A stretch of DNA of 64,000 nucleotides, taken from Bradyrhizobium erythrophlei. GTDB taxonomy: Bacteria; Pseudomonadota; Alphaproteobacteria; Rhizobiales; Xanthobacteraceae. The notes beneath the pieces were generated by a model. That model searched no databases. It had not been told where the DNA came from and saw nothing but the letters and a program-made list of their open reading frames with translations. The position numbers and the translations under genes are program-made. Below, one piece after another: positions 1-8,412 of the stretch; the first letter of the stretch is position 1; every line of letters starts with the position of its first letter. The stretch lies in NCBI RefSeq assembly GCF_900129505.1, contig NZ_LT670818.1, forward strand, positions 2,790,001-2,854,000, in the 5' to 3' direction.

Positions 1-835
1 TCTTGCGGGCGAGCGTCACCTGTTCGGCGTTCGAGGCCGCCATGCGGCCCGGCGCCGCCCATAGCGAATCTTCCAGCCCGACGCGGACATTGCCGCCCAT
101 GGCGGCCGCCATCGCCGCGATCGGCAGCTGGTTGCGGCCCGCGCCGAGCACCGACCAGACCATCTTGTCGCCGAACAGCCGGTCGGCGGTGCGCTTCATG
201 TGCAGCACGTCCTCAGGGTGAGCCCCGGTACCGCCCTGCAGGCCGAACACCGTCTGCACGAACAGCGGCGGCTTCACCATGCCCTGTTCAAGGAAGTAGT
301 TCAGATTATAGAGGTGCGCGGTGTCGTAGCATTCGAACTCGAAGCGCGTGCCGGTCTCCGACAGCGTCTTCAGCACGTATTCGATGTCCTGGAAGGTGTT
401 GCGGAACACGATGTCCTTGTTCTGCAGATGCTTGAGCTCCCAGTCGTGCTCGAATTTCTTGAAGCGGTTGAGCATGCCGAAAAAAGCAAAATTCATCGAG
501 CCCATGTTGAGCGAGGCGACTTCCGGCTTGTAGACTGCGGCGGGGCGGACGCGCTCGTCCACCGTCATGGTCGGCGCGCCGCCGGTGGTGAGGTTGATGA
601 CGCAGTTCGAACGCTGCTTGATGATTTTCAGGAACGGCGCGAAGGCCTCGGGGCTCTGGTCGGGCTGGCCGGTCTTGGGATTGCGGGCGTGCAGATGCAC
701 GATGGCGGCGCCGGCCTCTGCCGCGTCGACCGCGGCGTCGGCGATTTCCTGCGGCGTCACCGGCAGCGCCTTCGACATCGAGGGGGTGTGGATCGCACCG
801 GTCACGGCACAGGTGATGATGACTTTGCGGCTCAT
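1..835 (-). CDS. BKACE family (DUF849) beta-keto acid cleavage enzyme, 3'-truncated by window edge
   Basis: The minus-strand frame reads from an ATG at 835 to the window edge without a stop, so the C-terminus is missing. The N-terminus starts MSRKVIITCAVTGAIHTPS, followed by a VHLHARNP segment (His-x-His of the kind that binds zinc in this family) and an INLTTGG segment, both typical of BKACE proteins. The family condenses a beta-keto acid with acetyl-CoA to give a CoA ester and acetoacetate; known substrates include 3-keto-5-aminohexanoate and dehydrocarnitine. The actual substrate here cannot be read from sequence. It lies 31 bp downstream of a 3-hydroxyacyl-CoA dehydrogenase-like gene on the same strand, which could supply a 3-keto substrate. 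Confidence 0.9.
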   Translation of the reverse strand, partial: MSRKVIITCAVTGAIHTPSMSKALPVTPQEIADAAVDAAEAGAAIVHLHARNPKTGQPDQSPEAFAPFLKIIKQRSNCVINLTTGGAPTMTVDERVRPAAVYKPEVASLNMGSMNFAFFGMLNRFKKFEHDWELKHLQNKDIVFRNTFQDIEYVLKTLSETGTRFEFECYDTAHLYNLNYFLEQGMVKPPLFVQTVFGLQGGTGAHPEDVLHMKRTADRLFGDKMVWSVLGAGRNQLPIAAMAAAMGGNVRVGLEDSLWAAPGRMAASNAEQVTLARK

Positions 836-866
836 GTTCTTGCTCTCATTCTTCTGGATCGTCATT

Positions 867-1814
867 TCATGATCTGTCGTTCTGGGCGGCCTTGTGCGCG
901 GCCAACGCTGCCAGCCGCTCATTGCGCCGCTGCGTCAGGTCGGCGATCCGCTCCGGCGCCGGCTGATGCGGCCAGGCCGCGATCACCCGGTCGACATTCG
1001 GGCTTTGATAGACTTCGGGGCCGGCAGCGGATGCGGCTAGCTCCTTGTAGAATCCGGTATAGCGCGCGCAATAATCGGGGATGCCGCCGGGCGCGTTGAG
1101 CTCGATGGTCTCGAACGGACCGAGGAAAGACCAGCGCAAGCCAAGGCCGTCCTTCACCGTGTGATCGAGATCGTCCGCGGAGATAAAGCCTTCGCCGACC
1201 AGCCGAAACGCTTCGGCGAGCAGCGCGCCCTGCAGCCTGTTCAGGACAAAGCCGTTGATCTCGCGGCTGATGGTGACAGGCACTTGCCCGATCTCGCGAT
1301 AGATGTTACGCGCCCGGTCGATCGCCTCGGGCGAGGTCCATGGCGCGCCGCAGAGTTCAACCAGCGGCACCAGATGCGGCGGATTGACGGGATGGCCGAT
1401 CAGGCAGCGCGCCCGGCCCGGCAGCGTTTCCGTGAAGCGCGATGCCACGATGGCCGAGGTCGAGGACACCAGCAGCGCGCTCGGTGGCGTCAGCCGGTCG
1501 AGCTGGGCAAAGATCGCCCGCTTGTCCTCGACTTTTTCCGGTCCGTTCTCCTGGATGAACTCGACGTCGAGCACGGCCTCCTGCAGGCTTGCCGCGACCG
1601 AGACCCGCGTCATCGCGCCATCGGGATCGGCGGCGAGGCCATGGCGCGCCAGCGCGTGCAGTTCGTCGCGGATCAGCCGGGGTGCTGCCTTCAGAGTCGG
1701 GATATGCGGATCGGTCAGCCGCACGTTCCAACCGGCGCGGGCGAAGATCGCGGCCCAGGCGCGTCCGATCAGACCGGCGCCGACGATGGCGACGTTACGT
1801 TCACTGCTTGCCAT
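867..1814 (-). CDS. 3-hydroxyacyl-CoA dehydrogenase family protein (lambda-crystallin/carnitine dehydrogenase-like)
   Basis: The 315-residue product has an N-terminal Rossmann motif (VAIVGAGLIGRAWA, residues 8-21), then ENGPE and the GHPVNPPH segment around the catalytic His seen in 3-hydroxyacyl-CoA dehydrogenases, and a helical C-terminal domain. The length and single-domain organisation match lambda-crystallin or L-carnitine dehydrogenases better than the longer FadB types. It probably oxidises a 3-hydroxy acid or its CoA ester with NAD. It sits between the Liv fusion gene (18 bp upstream) and the BKACE gene (31 bp downstream) in one apparent operon. A 3-hydroxy to 3-keto to cleavage sequence is therefore plausible, as in carnitine breakdown, but the substrate is inferred. 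Confidence 0.85.
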   Translation of the reverse strand: MASSERNVAIVGAGLIGRAWAAIFARAGWNVRLTDPHIPTLKAAPRLIRDELHALARHGLAADPDGAMTRVSVAASLQEAVLDVEFIQENGPEKVEDKRAIFAQLDRLTPPSALLVSSTSAIVASRFTETLPGRARCLIGHPVNPPHLVPLVELCGAPWTSPEAIDRARNIYREIGQVPVTISREINGFVLNRLQGALLAEAFRLVGEGFISADDLDHTVKDGLGLRWSFLGPFETIELNAPGGIPDYCARYTGFYKELAASAAGPEVYQSPNVDRVIAAWPHQPAPERIADLTQRRNERLAALAAHKAAQNDRS

Positions 1815-1832
1815 TCTGTTCTCACAACTCCC

Positions 1833-4352
1833 TTACAGCCAGAGCACCTTGCGCCGCAGATCGAGATCGTCCTTCAACGCCCTGGAGGGTCCCTCGTGGA
1901 TCACCCGGCCGCGTTCCAGCGCCACCGTGGTATCGGACAACGCCAGCGCCAAATCGAGATTGTGATCGACGATGATGATGGCGATTTCCTTGCGCAGGCG
2001 GTCGAAGGTCTCGAATAATTGCTCCACCACGGTCGGCGCAAGCCCTTCGAAGGGCTCGTCGAGCAGCAGGAGGCGCACGTCGCCCGACAGCGCGCGGGCG
2101 ACCGCAACCATCTGCTGCTCGCCGCCGGAGAGATAATCCGCGGGACTGTCAAGCCGTTCGGCAATGCGCGGGAAATATTCGTAGATCCGCTCCCTTGTCC
2201 AGTGCACGCCGTTGCCGGTCTGGCGCTTCAGGCCGCCGAGCTCGAGATTCTGCTCCACGCTCATGCCGGCGAATAGGCCGCGGCCCTGCGGCACATAGCC
2301 GATGCCGAGCCGCGCGGATTCCGCCGAGGAGAGCCCGATCAGCTCATGGTCGGAGAGCTTGATCGATCCGTTCGAGGCCGGCGCGATCCCGATCAGCGTT
2401 TTCAACAGCGTCGACTTGCCGGCGCCGTTGCGGCCCAGCAGCGCGATGATTTCGTTTTCATGCAGCGTGAAGCTGACGTCGTTCAGGATATGGCTCTTGC
2501 CGTAAAACGTGTCGATGTGGCTTGCCGTCAACAGGGAGCTGATTCGGGCGGCGGTCTCGCGCGGCCGCGCGGCGACTTCGGTGGCACCGGAGCCGATATA
2601 GACTTCCTGCACCCTGGCGCTGCTGCGGGCGTCCTCGACCGAGCCGTCGAGCAGCACCCGGCCTTCGTTCATCACCGTGACCTGGTCGGCGAGCTGAAAC
2701 ACCCGGTCGATGTCGTGTTCGACCAGCAGCACCGGCAAATCGGACGAGATGCGCTTGATGATGGCGCCGATGCGCTCGCGTTCGGCGGCCGCGAGGCCGG
2801 CGAGTGGCTCGTCCAGCAGCAATACGCGCGGCGCGGTGGCGAGCGCCACCCCCATGTCGAGCAGGCGCTGGCCGCCATAGGACAGCATGCCGGCTTCGGC
2901 CCCCTCGATGCCGGCGAGACCGAGATAGCGGATCACGGCGTCGGTCTCGGCGTTGATCGCCTCGATCGACAAGGCCTTGGTCAGCGGATCGAAGCGGCGG
3001 GGATGCCGCGCCTGCACGGCGAGGCGGATGTTTTCCCCGACGCTGAGCGCTGGAAACAGATTGGTGATCTGGAACGAGCGGCCGATGCCGGCGGTGGCGA
3101 TCTCCTCCGGCGTACGACCGGCGGTCGGCCTGCCCAGCAGCGACACCGTGCCCTCGTCCGGCGCATACATGCCGGACAACAGGTTGAACGCGGTGGTCTT
3201 GCCGGCGCCGTTGGGACCGATCAATGCGTGCAGCGTGCGGTCGGCGACGGCGATATCGACGCCTTGCACCGCCCTGATGCCGCCAAAACTCTTGAAGATG
3301 TGATGCGCGGCGAGCACCGCGCCGTCGATGTGAGCTTTCGGCCGCAGGAATTCAGGCAGCGGCAGCACTTCGATGCGCCGCGCCGACATCGCGGCGTCCT
3401 CGATGGTCTTCTTGCGGAACGGCGCCAGCAGCCGCTCGCCGACGCCGACGAGACCGGTCGGCGAGAAGACGATGAAGGCGACGAACACCAGGCCGAACCA
3501 GAACAGCCAGTTCTCGGTATAGATGCCCAGGAATTCGCGGAACAGGATGAAGAACAGCGCGCCGAGCGCGGGGCCTAAGAAACTGCGCATGCCGCCGATC
3601 ACGACCATCGCCAGCAGGTCGCCGGAAAACGACACCGAGATCGGGTCGGCCGAGGTCATACGGTTCTGGTACAACAGGAGAATGCCGGCAAGCCCGGTGA
3701 TACCGGCCGACAGCAGAAACGCCAGGAGCTTGTAGCGGTTGGTCGGATAGCCGAGGAAGCGCGCGCGCTGCTCGTTCTCGCGGATCGCGACCAAAACGCT
3801 GCCCACGGTCGAATTGTGGAACCGCCACAGCAGAATCAGCACGGCGAACGCGATCAGTGCCACCAGCCAGTAATAGTCGGTGGAGGATTCCAGATTAAAG
3901 CCGAGCAGCATCGGCCGGGTGATGCCGCCAAGGCCATTCTCGCCGCCGGTGACTTCGGTCCAGCGAAACGACACCGCATAGAGCATCGCGGCCAGCGCCA
4001 GCGTCAGCAGCGAGAAGTAGACGCCGCGCCGCCTTAGGATCAAAAAGCCGAAGGCGGTGGCGACCACCATGACGATCAGGACGCCTGATATAGTCGGGCC
4101 GAAGAACGAATCTTGCATCAGATTGCGCTGGATCAGCGCCGCGGCGTACGCAGCCAGGCCGAACCAGGCGCCGTGGCCGAACGAGACCAGGCCGGTATGT
4201 CCGACCAGGATATTCAGCGCCATGCAAGCCGTGGCATAGACCACGACTTCGGTGGCCGAGGTCATGGTGAGGCCGAGCGCGAGCAGCACCGGCGGTAGCA
4301 GCAGCAGCCCGAACGCGGCCAGCAACAATGGAATGGGCAGGCGTTTCAGCAT
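1833..4352 (-). CDS. Branched-chain amino-acid-type ABC transporter fusion: LivM permease + LivG ATPase + LivF ATPase
   Basis: A single 839-residue frame carries three Liv components normally made as separate proteins. Residues 1-310 are a LivM permease with repeated hydrophobic segments. Residues about 345-590 are a LivG-like ATPase (Walker A GPNGAGKT at 379-386, variant signature SYGGQ at 491-495, Walker B LLLDEP at 511-516). Residues about 605-839 are a LivF-like ATPase (Walker A GRNGAGKS at 640-647, signature LSGGEQQ). LivM-LivG fusions are known; having all three in one chain is less usual. The gene ends 18 bp before the dehydrogenase gene and starts 10 bp after the LivH stop. The substrate is probably an amino acid or similar small acid and is not determined. 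Confidence 0.93.
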   Translation of the reverse strand: MLKRLPIPLLLAAFGLLLLPPVLLALGLTMTSATEVVVYATACMALNILVGHTGLVSFGHGAWFGLAAYAAALIQRNLMQDSFFGPTISGVLIVMVVATAFGFLILRRRGVYFSLLTLALAAMLYAVSFRWTEVTGGENGLGGITRPMLLGFNLESSTDYYWLVALIAFAVLILLWRFHNSTVGSVLVAIRENEQRARFLGYPTNRYKLLAFLLSAGITGLAGILLLYQNRMTSADPISVSFSGDLLAMVVIGGMRSFLGPALGALFFILFREFLGIYTENWLFWFGLVFVAFIVFSPTGLVGVGERLLAPFRKKTIEDAAMSARRIEVLPLPEFLRPKAHIDGAVLAAHHIFKSFGGIRAVQGVDIAVADRTLHALIGPNGAGKTTAFNLLSGMYAPDEGTVSLLGRPTAGRTPEEIATAGIGRSFQITNLFPALSVGENIRLAVQARHPRRFDPLTKALSIEAINAETDAVIRYLGLAGIEGAEAGMLSYGGQRLLDMGVALATAPRVLLLDEPLAGLAAAERERIGAIIKRISSDLPVLLVEHDIDRVFQLADQVTVMNEGRVLLDGSVEDARSSARVQEVYIGSGATEVAARPRETAARISSLLTASHIDTFYGKSHILNDVSFTLHENEIIALLGRNGAGKSTLLKTLIGIAPASNGSIKLSDHELIGLSSAESARLGIGYVPQGRGLFAGMSVEQNLELGGLKRQTGNGVHWTRERIYEYFPRIAERLDSPADYLSGGEQQMVAVARALSGDVRLLLLDEPFEGLAPTVVEQLFETFDRLRKEIAIIIVDHNLDLALALSDTTVALERGRVIHEGPSRALKDDLDLRRKVLWL

Positions 4353-4362
4353 CCGCGGCGCC

Positions 4363-5241
4363 TCACTCGAACCGCAGGATGCGTTCGCCGAACAGGCCGC
4401 GCGGCCGGAACAGCAGCACCAGAAGCATCAGGAGATAGATCGCCGCGGTGGAGGCGGCGGAATAGCCGATCCCGACCATGACGCCCTTGACGAGTCCGAC
4501 CAATAGCGCCGCGGCGACCACGCCCCAGAACGAGCCGAGCCCGCCGATCACCACGACCACGAAGGCCGGCGTGATGATCTCCTGGCCCATCGCGGGATGG
4601 ATCGAATAGATCGGCGCCAGCAGCACGCCGGCCAGTCCCGCAAGACCGATGCCGAGCGCGGCCACCGCCGACATATAGGGCTGCAGCGAGATGCCGAGCG
4701 CGCCGACCATGTCGGGGTTCTGCACGCCGGCACGCACCACCCGGCCGAACGAGGTTTTCTGTAGCAACAGCCACAGCAACGCGATGCAGGTCGCGGCGAT
4801 GCCGAGCAGCACCACGCGGTAGAACGAATAGATGAAGCTGCCGAGGAAGACCTGGCCGCGCAGCCAGGGCGGGATCGAGTAGGACAATGGCGGTGCGCCG
4901 AAGATCATCCGCAGGCCCTGCTCGGCCACCATGGCGAGGCCGAAGGTCATCAGCAGCGAGAGGATGGGATCGGAGCGATAGAAGCGGCGGAACAGCGTGC
5001 GCTCGATCACCACGCCGAGCAAGGCCACCGCCACGGGCGCGGCAACGAACGAGCCGCCAAAGCCCAGCCAGGGCGACAGCACCAGCGTCAGGTAAGCCCC
5101 GATGGCATAGAACGCGCCATGGGCAAGATTGACGATGCCGCCGAGCGAGAAGATCAGCGACAGCCCGAGCGCGATCAGAAGGTAATAGACGCCGTCGAGC
5201 AGCCCGTTGAGGACTTGCTGCGCTAACAACATGGCGGACAT
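4363..5241 (-). CDS. Branched-chain amino-acid-type ABC transporter permease LivH
   Basis: This is a polytopic membrane protein of the LivH family, with the diagnostic GLSLIFSLGGIVNLAHGAF region near the N-terminus and an FVVVVIGGLGSFWG loop near the C-terminus. The open frame extends further upstream to 5385, but that extension runs through a palindromic intergenic repeat. The ATG at 5241 (MSAMLLAQQVLNG) is therefore the likely start; a nearby ATG at 5232 is also possible. It would pair with the LivM domain of the downstream fusion to form the heterodimeric channel. The binding protein gene lies upstream on the same strand, with the repeat between them. Confidence 0.92.
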   Translation of the reverse strand: MSAMLLAQQVLNGLLDGVYYLLIALGLSLIFSLGGIVNLAHGAFYAIGAYLTLVLSPWLGFGGSFVAAPVAVALLGVVIERTLFRRFYRSDPILSLLMTFGLAMVAEQGLRMIFGAPPLSYSIPPWLRGQVFLGSFIYSFYRVVLLGIAATCIALLWLLLQKTSFGRVVRAGVQNPDMVGALGISLQPYMSAVAALGIGLAGLAGVLLAPIYSIHPAMGQEIITPAFVVVVIGGLGSFWGVVAAALLVGLVKGVMVGIGYSAASTAAIYLLMLLVLLFRPRGLFGERILRFE

Positions 5242-5316
5242 GGTTTTGGTCCCGACCAAAGATTTGAAGGGTCTGAAAGCGTCATTCGGGATCCAATGTC
5301 GCGCGAATGTGCCAAT

Positions 5317-5424
5317 GCCGTCATTCCGGGGCGCGTCGAAAGAAGCGAACCCGGAATCTCGAGATTCTCCGATGTGCAATTGCACATCGCAGTTCGATGC
5401 TTCGCATCGCCCCGGAATGACGGC
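5317..5424. repeat. Palindromic intergenic repeat between livH and binding-protein gene
   Basis: The arms at 5317-5332 and 5409-5424 are perfect 16-bp inverted repeats containing GTCATTCCGGGGC. The interior carries a second dyad around 5375-5390 (GTGCAATTGCAC). The layout matches the mobile palindromic elements scattered through Bradyrhizobium-type genomes. In mRNA it would fold into a long stem between the binding-protein and permease genes. Confidence 0.85.
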
Positions 5425-5433
5425 TCAATGCGC

Positions 5434-6690
5434 TCACGTCCCGAACGTGCAGCTGTTCTCTTCCTTGGTCGCCGCGATCACTTCGAGGTCTTCGTCCGGG
5501 CCCGGCACCGCCGGGCTCGAGGCGAAAATGTCCCACTGGTTTTTGATCTTGTCGGCGGGAAGTGCTGTGACCGCGTACATTTCGTGCATCAGCTGGTGAT
5601 CGGAGGCGCGGAAGTAGCCGGGCCGGGTCTTCAGCAGATCGAATTTGGCGCCTTTTTCGAAGTGCTCGATGATCTTGGTCGAGTCGGCCGATTTCAGTTC
5701 GTTCACGGTCTGCGCCACGATCTTGGTGGCGATGTAGTCGCCCCAGGCCTGGTTCTCCGGCGGCTTGTTGTATTTCTTGGTGAAGGTCGCGACGAACGCC
5801 TTGGTGCCGGGCGTATCGAGCAGATGATGCCAGACCACCGGCCATGTGCCGACGAAATTGCCCTTGCCGGCGGCCCAGGCCAGCGCGGTGTCGAAGCCGA
5901 AGCCGCCGACCGGGAAGGTCAGCCCGAACTCGGCATATTGCTTGAGGAAATTGGTGATCTGGTTGCCGGCGAGGTTGATCACGACCAGGTCTGGCTTGGC
6001 CTCGCGGATCTTCAGGAGATAGGCGGAGAAATCGGTGGCGTCGGTCGGCACCAGATCGTCGCCGGCGAAATTGCCGCCATTGGCTTCCATGAAGCGCTTT
6101 GACACCTTCAGGAGGTCATGGCCGAAGGCATAGTCCGCCGTCAGCGAATACCACTTCTTGCCCTTGACCAGGCCGTCGCGCAGGAAGGAACGGCCGACGG
6201 TTTTGACATACATCGAATTCTGCGATTCGACGTGGAACATATAGCGCTTGCAATCGGAGCCGCGCAGCGCGTCCGAATTGCCGCCGGTGTTGATGTAGAG
6301 CACCTTGTTGCGTTGCGCGACCTGCGCGATGGTCAGGCACGAGGCCGACGAAATCTCGCCGATGATGCAGGCGACCTTGTCGCGCTCGATCATGCGCTCG
6401 GCCTTGGTCGAGGCGGTCTGCGGATTGACCGAATCTTCCTTCAGCACCTCGACCTTGCGCCCCATCATGCCGCCGGAGGCGTTGATTTCCTCGACCGCAA
6501 GGTCGACCGCCATCACGGCATATTCGCCGAGCGGGCCGAGAAAGCCGGTGCGCGGCGTCAGATGGCCGATCCTGATGACGTCGGCGGTCTGGGCGCGCAA
6601 AATCGCCGGTGCGGAAATCCCCGACACCAACGCGATGCCGCCGGCGGTCTTCAACAGCCTGCGGCGGGTGAATTGAGTGTGGTCTGACAT
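5434..6690 (-). CDS. ABC transporter substrate-binding protein (LivK-like), Tat-exported
   Basis: The 418-residue periplasmic binding protein begins with a twin-arginine signal (TRRRLLKTAGGIAL) and an AILRAQT cleavage region. The mature part starts IRIGHLTPRTGFLGPLG, typical of type I periplasmic amino-acid-binding folds. The ATG at 6690 is chosen because the signal peptide begins there; the longer frame to 6888 would run through the divergent promoter. It is the first gene of the livK-livH-livMGF-dehydrogenase-BKACE series. The Tat rather than Sec signal suggests folding before export. The ligand is unknown, and a carboxylated amino-acid-like compound is likely. Confidence 0.92.
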   Translation of the reverse strand: MSDHTQFTRRRLLKTAGGIALVSGISAPAILRAQTADVIRIGHLTPRTGFLGPLGEYAVMAVDLAVEEINASGGMMGRKVEVLKEDSVNPQTASTKAERMIERDKVACIIGEISSASCLTIAQVAQRNKVLYINTGGNSDALRGSDCKRYMFHVESQNSMYVKTVGRSFLRDGLVKGKKWYSLTADYAFGHDLLKVSKRFMEANGGNFAGDDLVPTDATDFSAYLLKIREAKPDLVVINLAGNQITNFLKQYAEFGLTFPVGGFGFDTALAWAAGKGNFVGTWPVVWHHLLDTPGTKAFVATFTKKYNKPPENQAWGDYIATKIVAQTVNELKSADSTKIIEHFEKGAKFDLLKTRPGYFRASDHQLMHEMYAVTALPADKIKNQWDIFASSPAVPGPDEDLEVIAATKEENSCTFGT

Positions 6691-6791
6691 CAGCCTTGGT
6701 CTCCCTGATACGGCCGCGACGCGGCTGTTTCCTCTCCCGGCCGGCGCCAGCGCTGTTTTGTAAGGGAGCGCTTTGTCTCGCTTGCCGTGAT

Positions 6792-6803
6792 CTGTGATCA
6801 CAG
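6792..6803. promoter_or_regulatory. Candidate operator palindrome in the divergent livK / gntR promoter
   Basis: CTGTGATCACAG is a perfect 12-bp palindrome 102 bp upstream of the binding-protein ATG and 89 bp upstream of the likely gntR start. FCD-type GntR repressors usually bind short palindromes in their own divergent promoters, so this is the best local candidate. It also resembles a CRP half-site pair. Binding is inferred. Confidence 0.5.
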
Positions 6804-6891
6804 TTAGAGTTGCAAAAGACCGGGCCCTTGTCGAGTCCTCCTCGGGAAAATCCTTCCCGGGAAAATTTTGGGCCCACCCGGGAGGCACGCG

Positions 6892-7590
6892 TTGAATTTG
6901 CCCGCCGCGCTCAATCTAGTGGAGCCGCTCGACCGTCAGACGCTCGGCGAGCGCGCCTACGCGAAGTTGGCGGATCTGCTGATTTCCGGCCGGCTGGCGC
7001 CGGGCGAGAAATTATCGCTGCGCGCGGCCGCCGACGTGCTTGGCGTCTCCATCATGCCGGTACGCGAAGCGGTGTCGCGGCTGGTCGCCGACAAGGCGCT
7101 GGAGGTGACGCCGAACCGCGCGGTGCGCGTGCCGCTATTGTCGGCGGCGCAGTTTCGCGACCTCACCAAGGTACGCATCGCCATCGAGGGTCATGCGGCC
7201 GAGCAGGCCGCCGCAAATCGTGACAACAATGACCTGTTGTCGATCGCGGGCGCGGAAGAGGCGATGCGGGCGGAGAGCGAATCCGCCACGCCGGATTTGC
7301 CGCGCGCGGTCGAACTCAACAAGACCTTTCACTTCGCGGTCTATGACGCGGCCCATTCGCCGATCCTGGTGGAGATCATCCGCGCGCTCTGGCTAAAGGC
7401 CGGCCCCGTGATCAATCTCGATCTGCGCGCCAATCCCGAACGGCTGGCGAAGGGACATGCGATCAAATGTCACGCCGATGTGCGCAGGGCGATCGCCGCC
7501 GGCCACGGTGCCATGGCGCGCGAGGGCATCGCCGCCGACATCAGCGACGCGGCGGAATTCATTCTTTCTCGCGGCGGTCTCGCCGGCTGA
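6892..7590 (+). CDS. GntR family transcriptional regulator, FCD subfamily
   Basis: The 232-residue product has an N-terminal winged helix (RAYAKLADLLISGRLAPGEK, then SIMPVREAVSRL) followed by an all-helical FCD effector domain with histidines (HFAVYDAAHS and KCHADVRRAI) that usually hold a metal and a carboxylate ligand. A TTG start at 6892 is preferred because GGGAGG sits 7 bases upstream; an in-frame TTG at 6868 has no such site. It is divergent from the transporter operon and 29 bp ahead of an SDR gene, so it probably controls both in response to the transported acid or a breakdown product. Confidence 0.9.
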   Translation: MNLPAALNLVEPLDRQTLGERAYAKLADLLISGRLAPGEKLSLRAAADVLGVSIMPVREAVSRLVADKALEVTPNRAVRVPLLSAAQFRDLTKVRIAIEGHAAEQAAANRDNNDLLSIAGAEEAMRAESESATPDLPRAVELNKTFHFAVYDAAHSPILVEIIRALWLKAGPVINLDLRANPERLAKGHAIKCHADVRRAIAAGHGAMAREGIAADISDAAEFILSRGGLAG

Positions 7591-7619
7591 ATCATCCAAA
7601 AGAACAGCGCGGAGCGGTC

Positions 7620-8396
7620 ATGGATCTCGATATCAAGGGTTTGCGCGTGCTGGTCACCGCAGGGGGCAACGGCATCGGGCTTGCGATCGCGCGCCGCTTC
7701 GCGGCCGAAGGCGCCAGGGTTCACACCTGCGACGTCGATGCAACGGCGCTGGCCGCGCTGGCGAACAGCGATCCCGCGATCTCCTCGACGCCGTGCGACG
7801 TCTCCGACCGCAAGGCGGTCGCAAACCTCTTCGCCGAGGCATTGACAAAACTCGGCGGCCTCGACGTGCTGGTCAACAATGCCGGCGTCGCTGGGCCGAC
7901 CTCGAAGGTCGAGGAGATGAATCCGGAAGACTGGGACCGCTGCCTGGACATCTGCCTGACCGGGCAATTCAACAGCACGCGGCTCGCGGTGCCGCATCTG
8001 CGCCACAGCAAGAACGCCTCGATCGTCAACATCTCGTCCGCCGCCGGCCGGCTCGGCTTTGCGATGCGCACGCCCTATGCGGCGGCGAAATGGGGCGTGA
8101 TCGGCTTTTCGAAATCGCTGTCGATCGAACTGGGGCCGGACAATATCCGCGTCAACGCCATCCTGCCCGGGCTCGTCGCCGGCGACCGCCAGCGCCGGGT
8201 GCTGGAAGCCAAGGCGCAGCAGCGCGGCATCTCCTACGCCGAAATGGAGCGCACGGCGTTTTCCTACACCTCGATCAAGGACTATGTGACGCCGGAGCAG
8301 ATCGCCGACCAGATCCTGTTCTTGTGCAGCCCGCGCGGCAGGACGATCTCGGGGCAGGCGATCTCGATCTGCGGCGATACGCAGATGCTGGGCTAG
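7620..8396 (+). CDS. SDR family NAD(P)-dependent oxidoreductase
   Basis: This is a 258-residue classical short-chain dehydrogenase. The cofactor motif is GGNGIGLAIARRF, with NNAGVAG, a catalytic Ser in NISSAAGRLG and the YAAAK catalytic pair. The ATG at 7620 has a GGAG site 6 bases before it; the longer frame starting at 7467 overlaps gntR and is not credible. It is probably co-transcribed with the GntR regulator and likely oxidises or reduces a hydroxy/keto intermediate of the pathway served by the divergent operon. An IS630-family element is inserted directly after its stop codon, leaving the coding sequence whole. Confidence 0.9.
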   Translation: MDLDIKGLRVLVTAGGNGIGLAIARRFAAEGARVHTCDVDATALAALANSDPAISSTPCDVSDRKAVANLFAEALTKLGGLDVLVNNAGVAGPTSKVEEMNPEDWDRCLDICLTGQFNSTRLAVPHLRHSKNASIVNISSAAGRLGFAMRTPYAAAKWGVIGFSKSLSIELGPDNIRVNAILPGLVAGDRQRRVLEAKAQQRGISYAEMERTAFSYTSIKDYVTPEQIADQILFLCSPRGRTISGQAISICGDTQMLG

Positions 8397-8412
8397 TAGT
8401 ACCGCACAGTGA

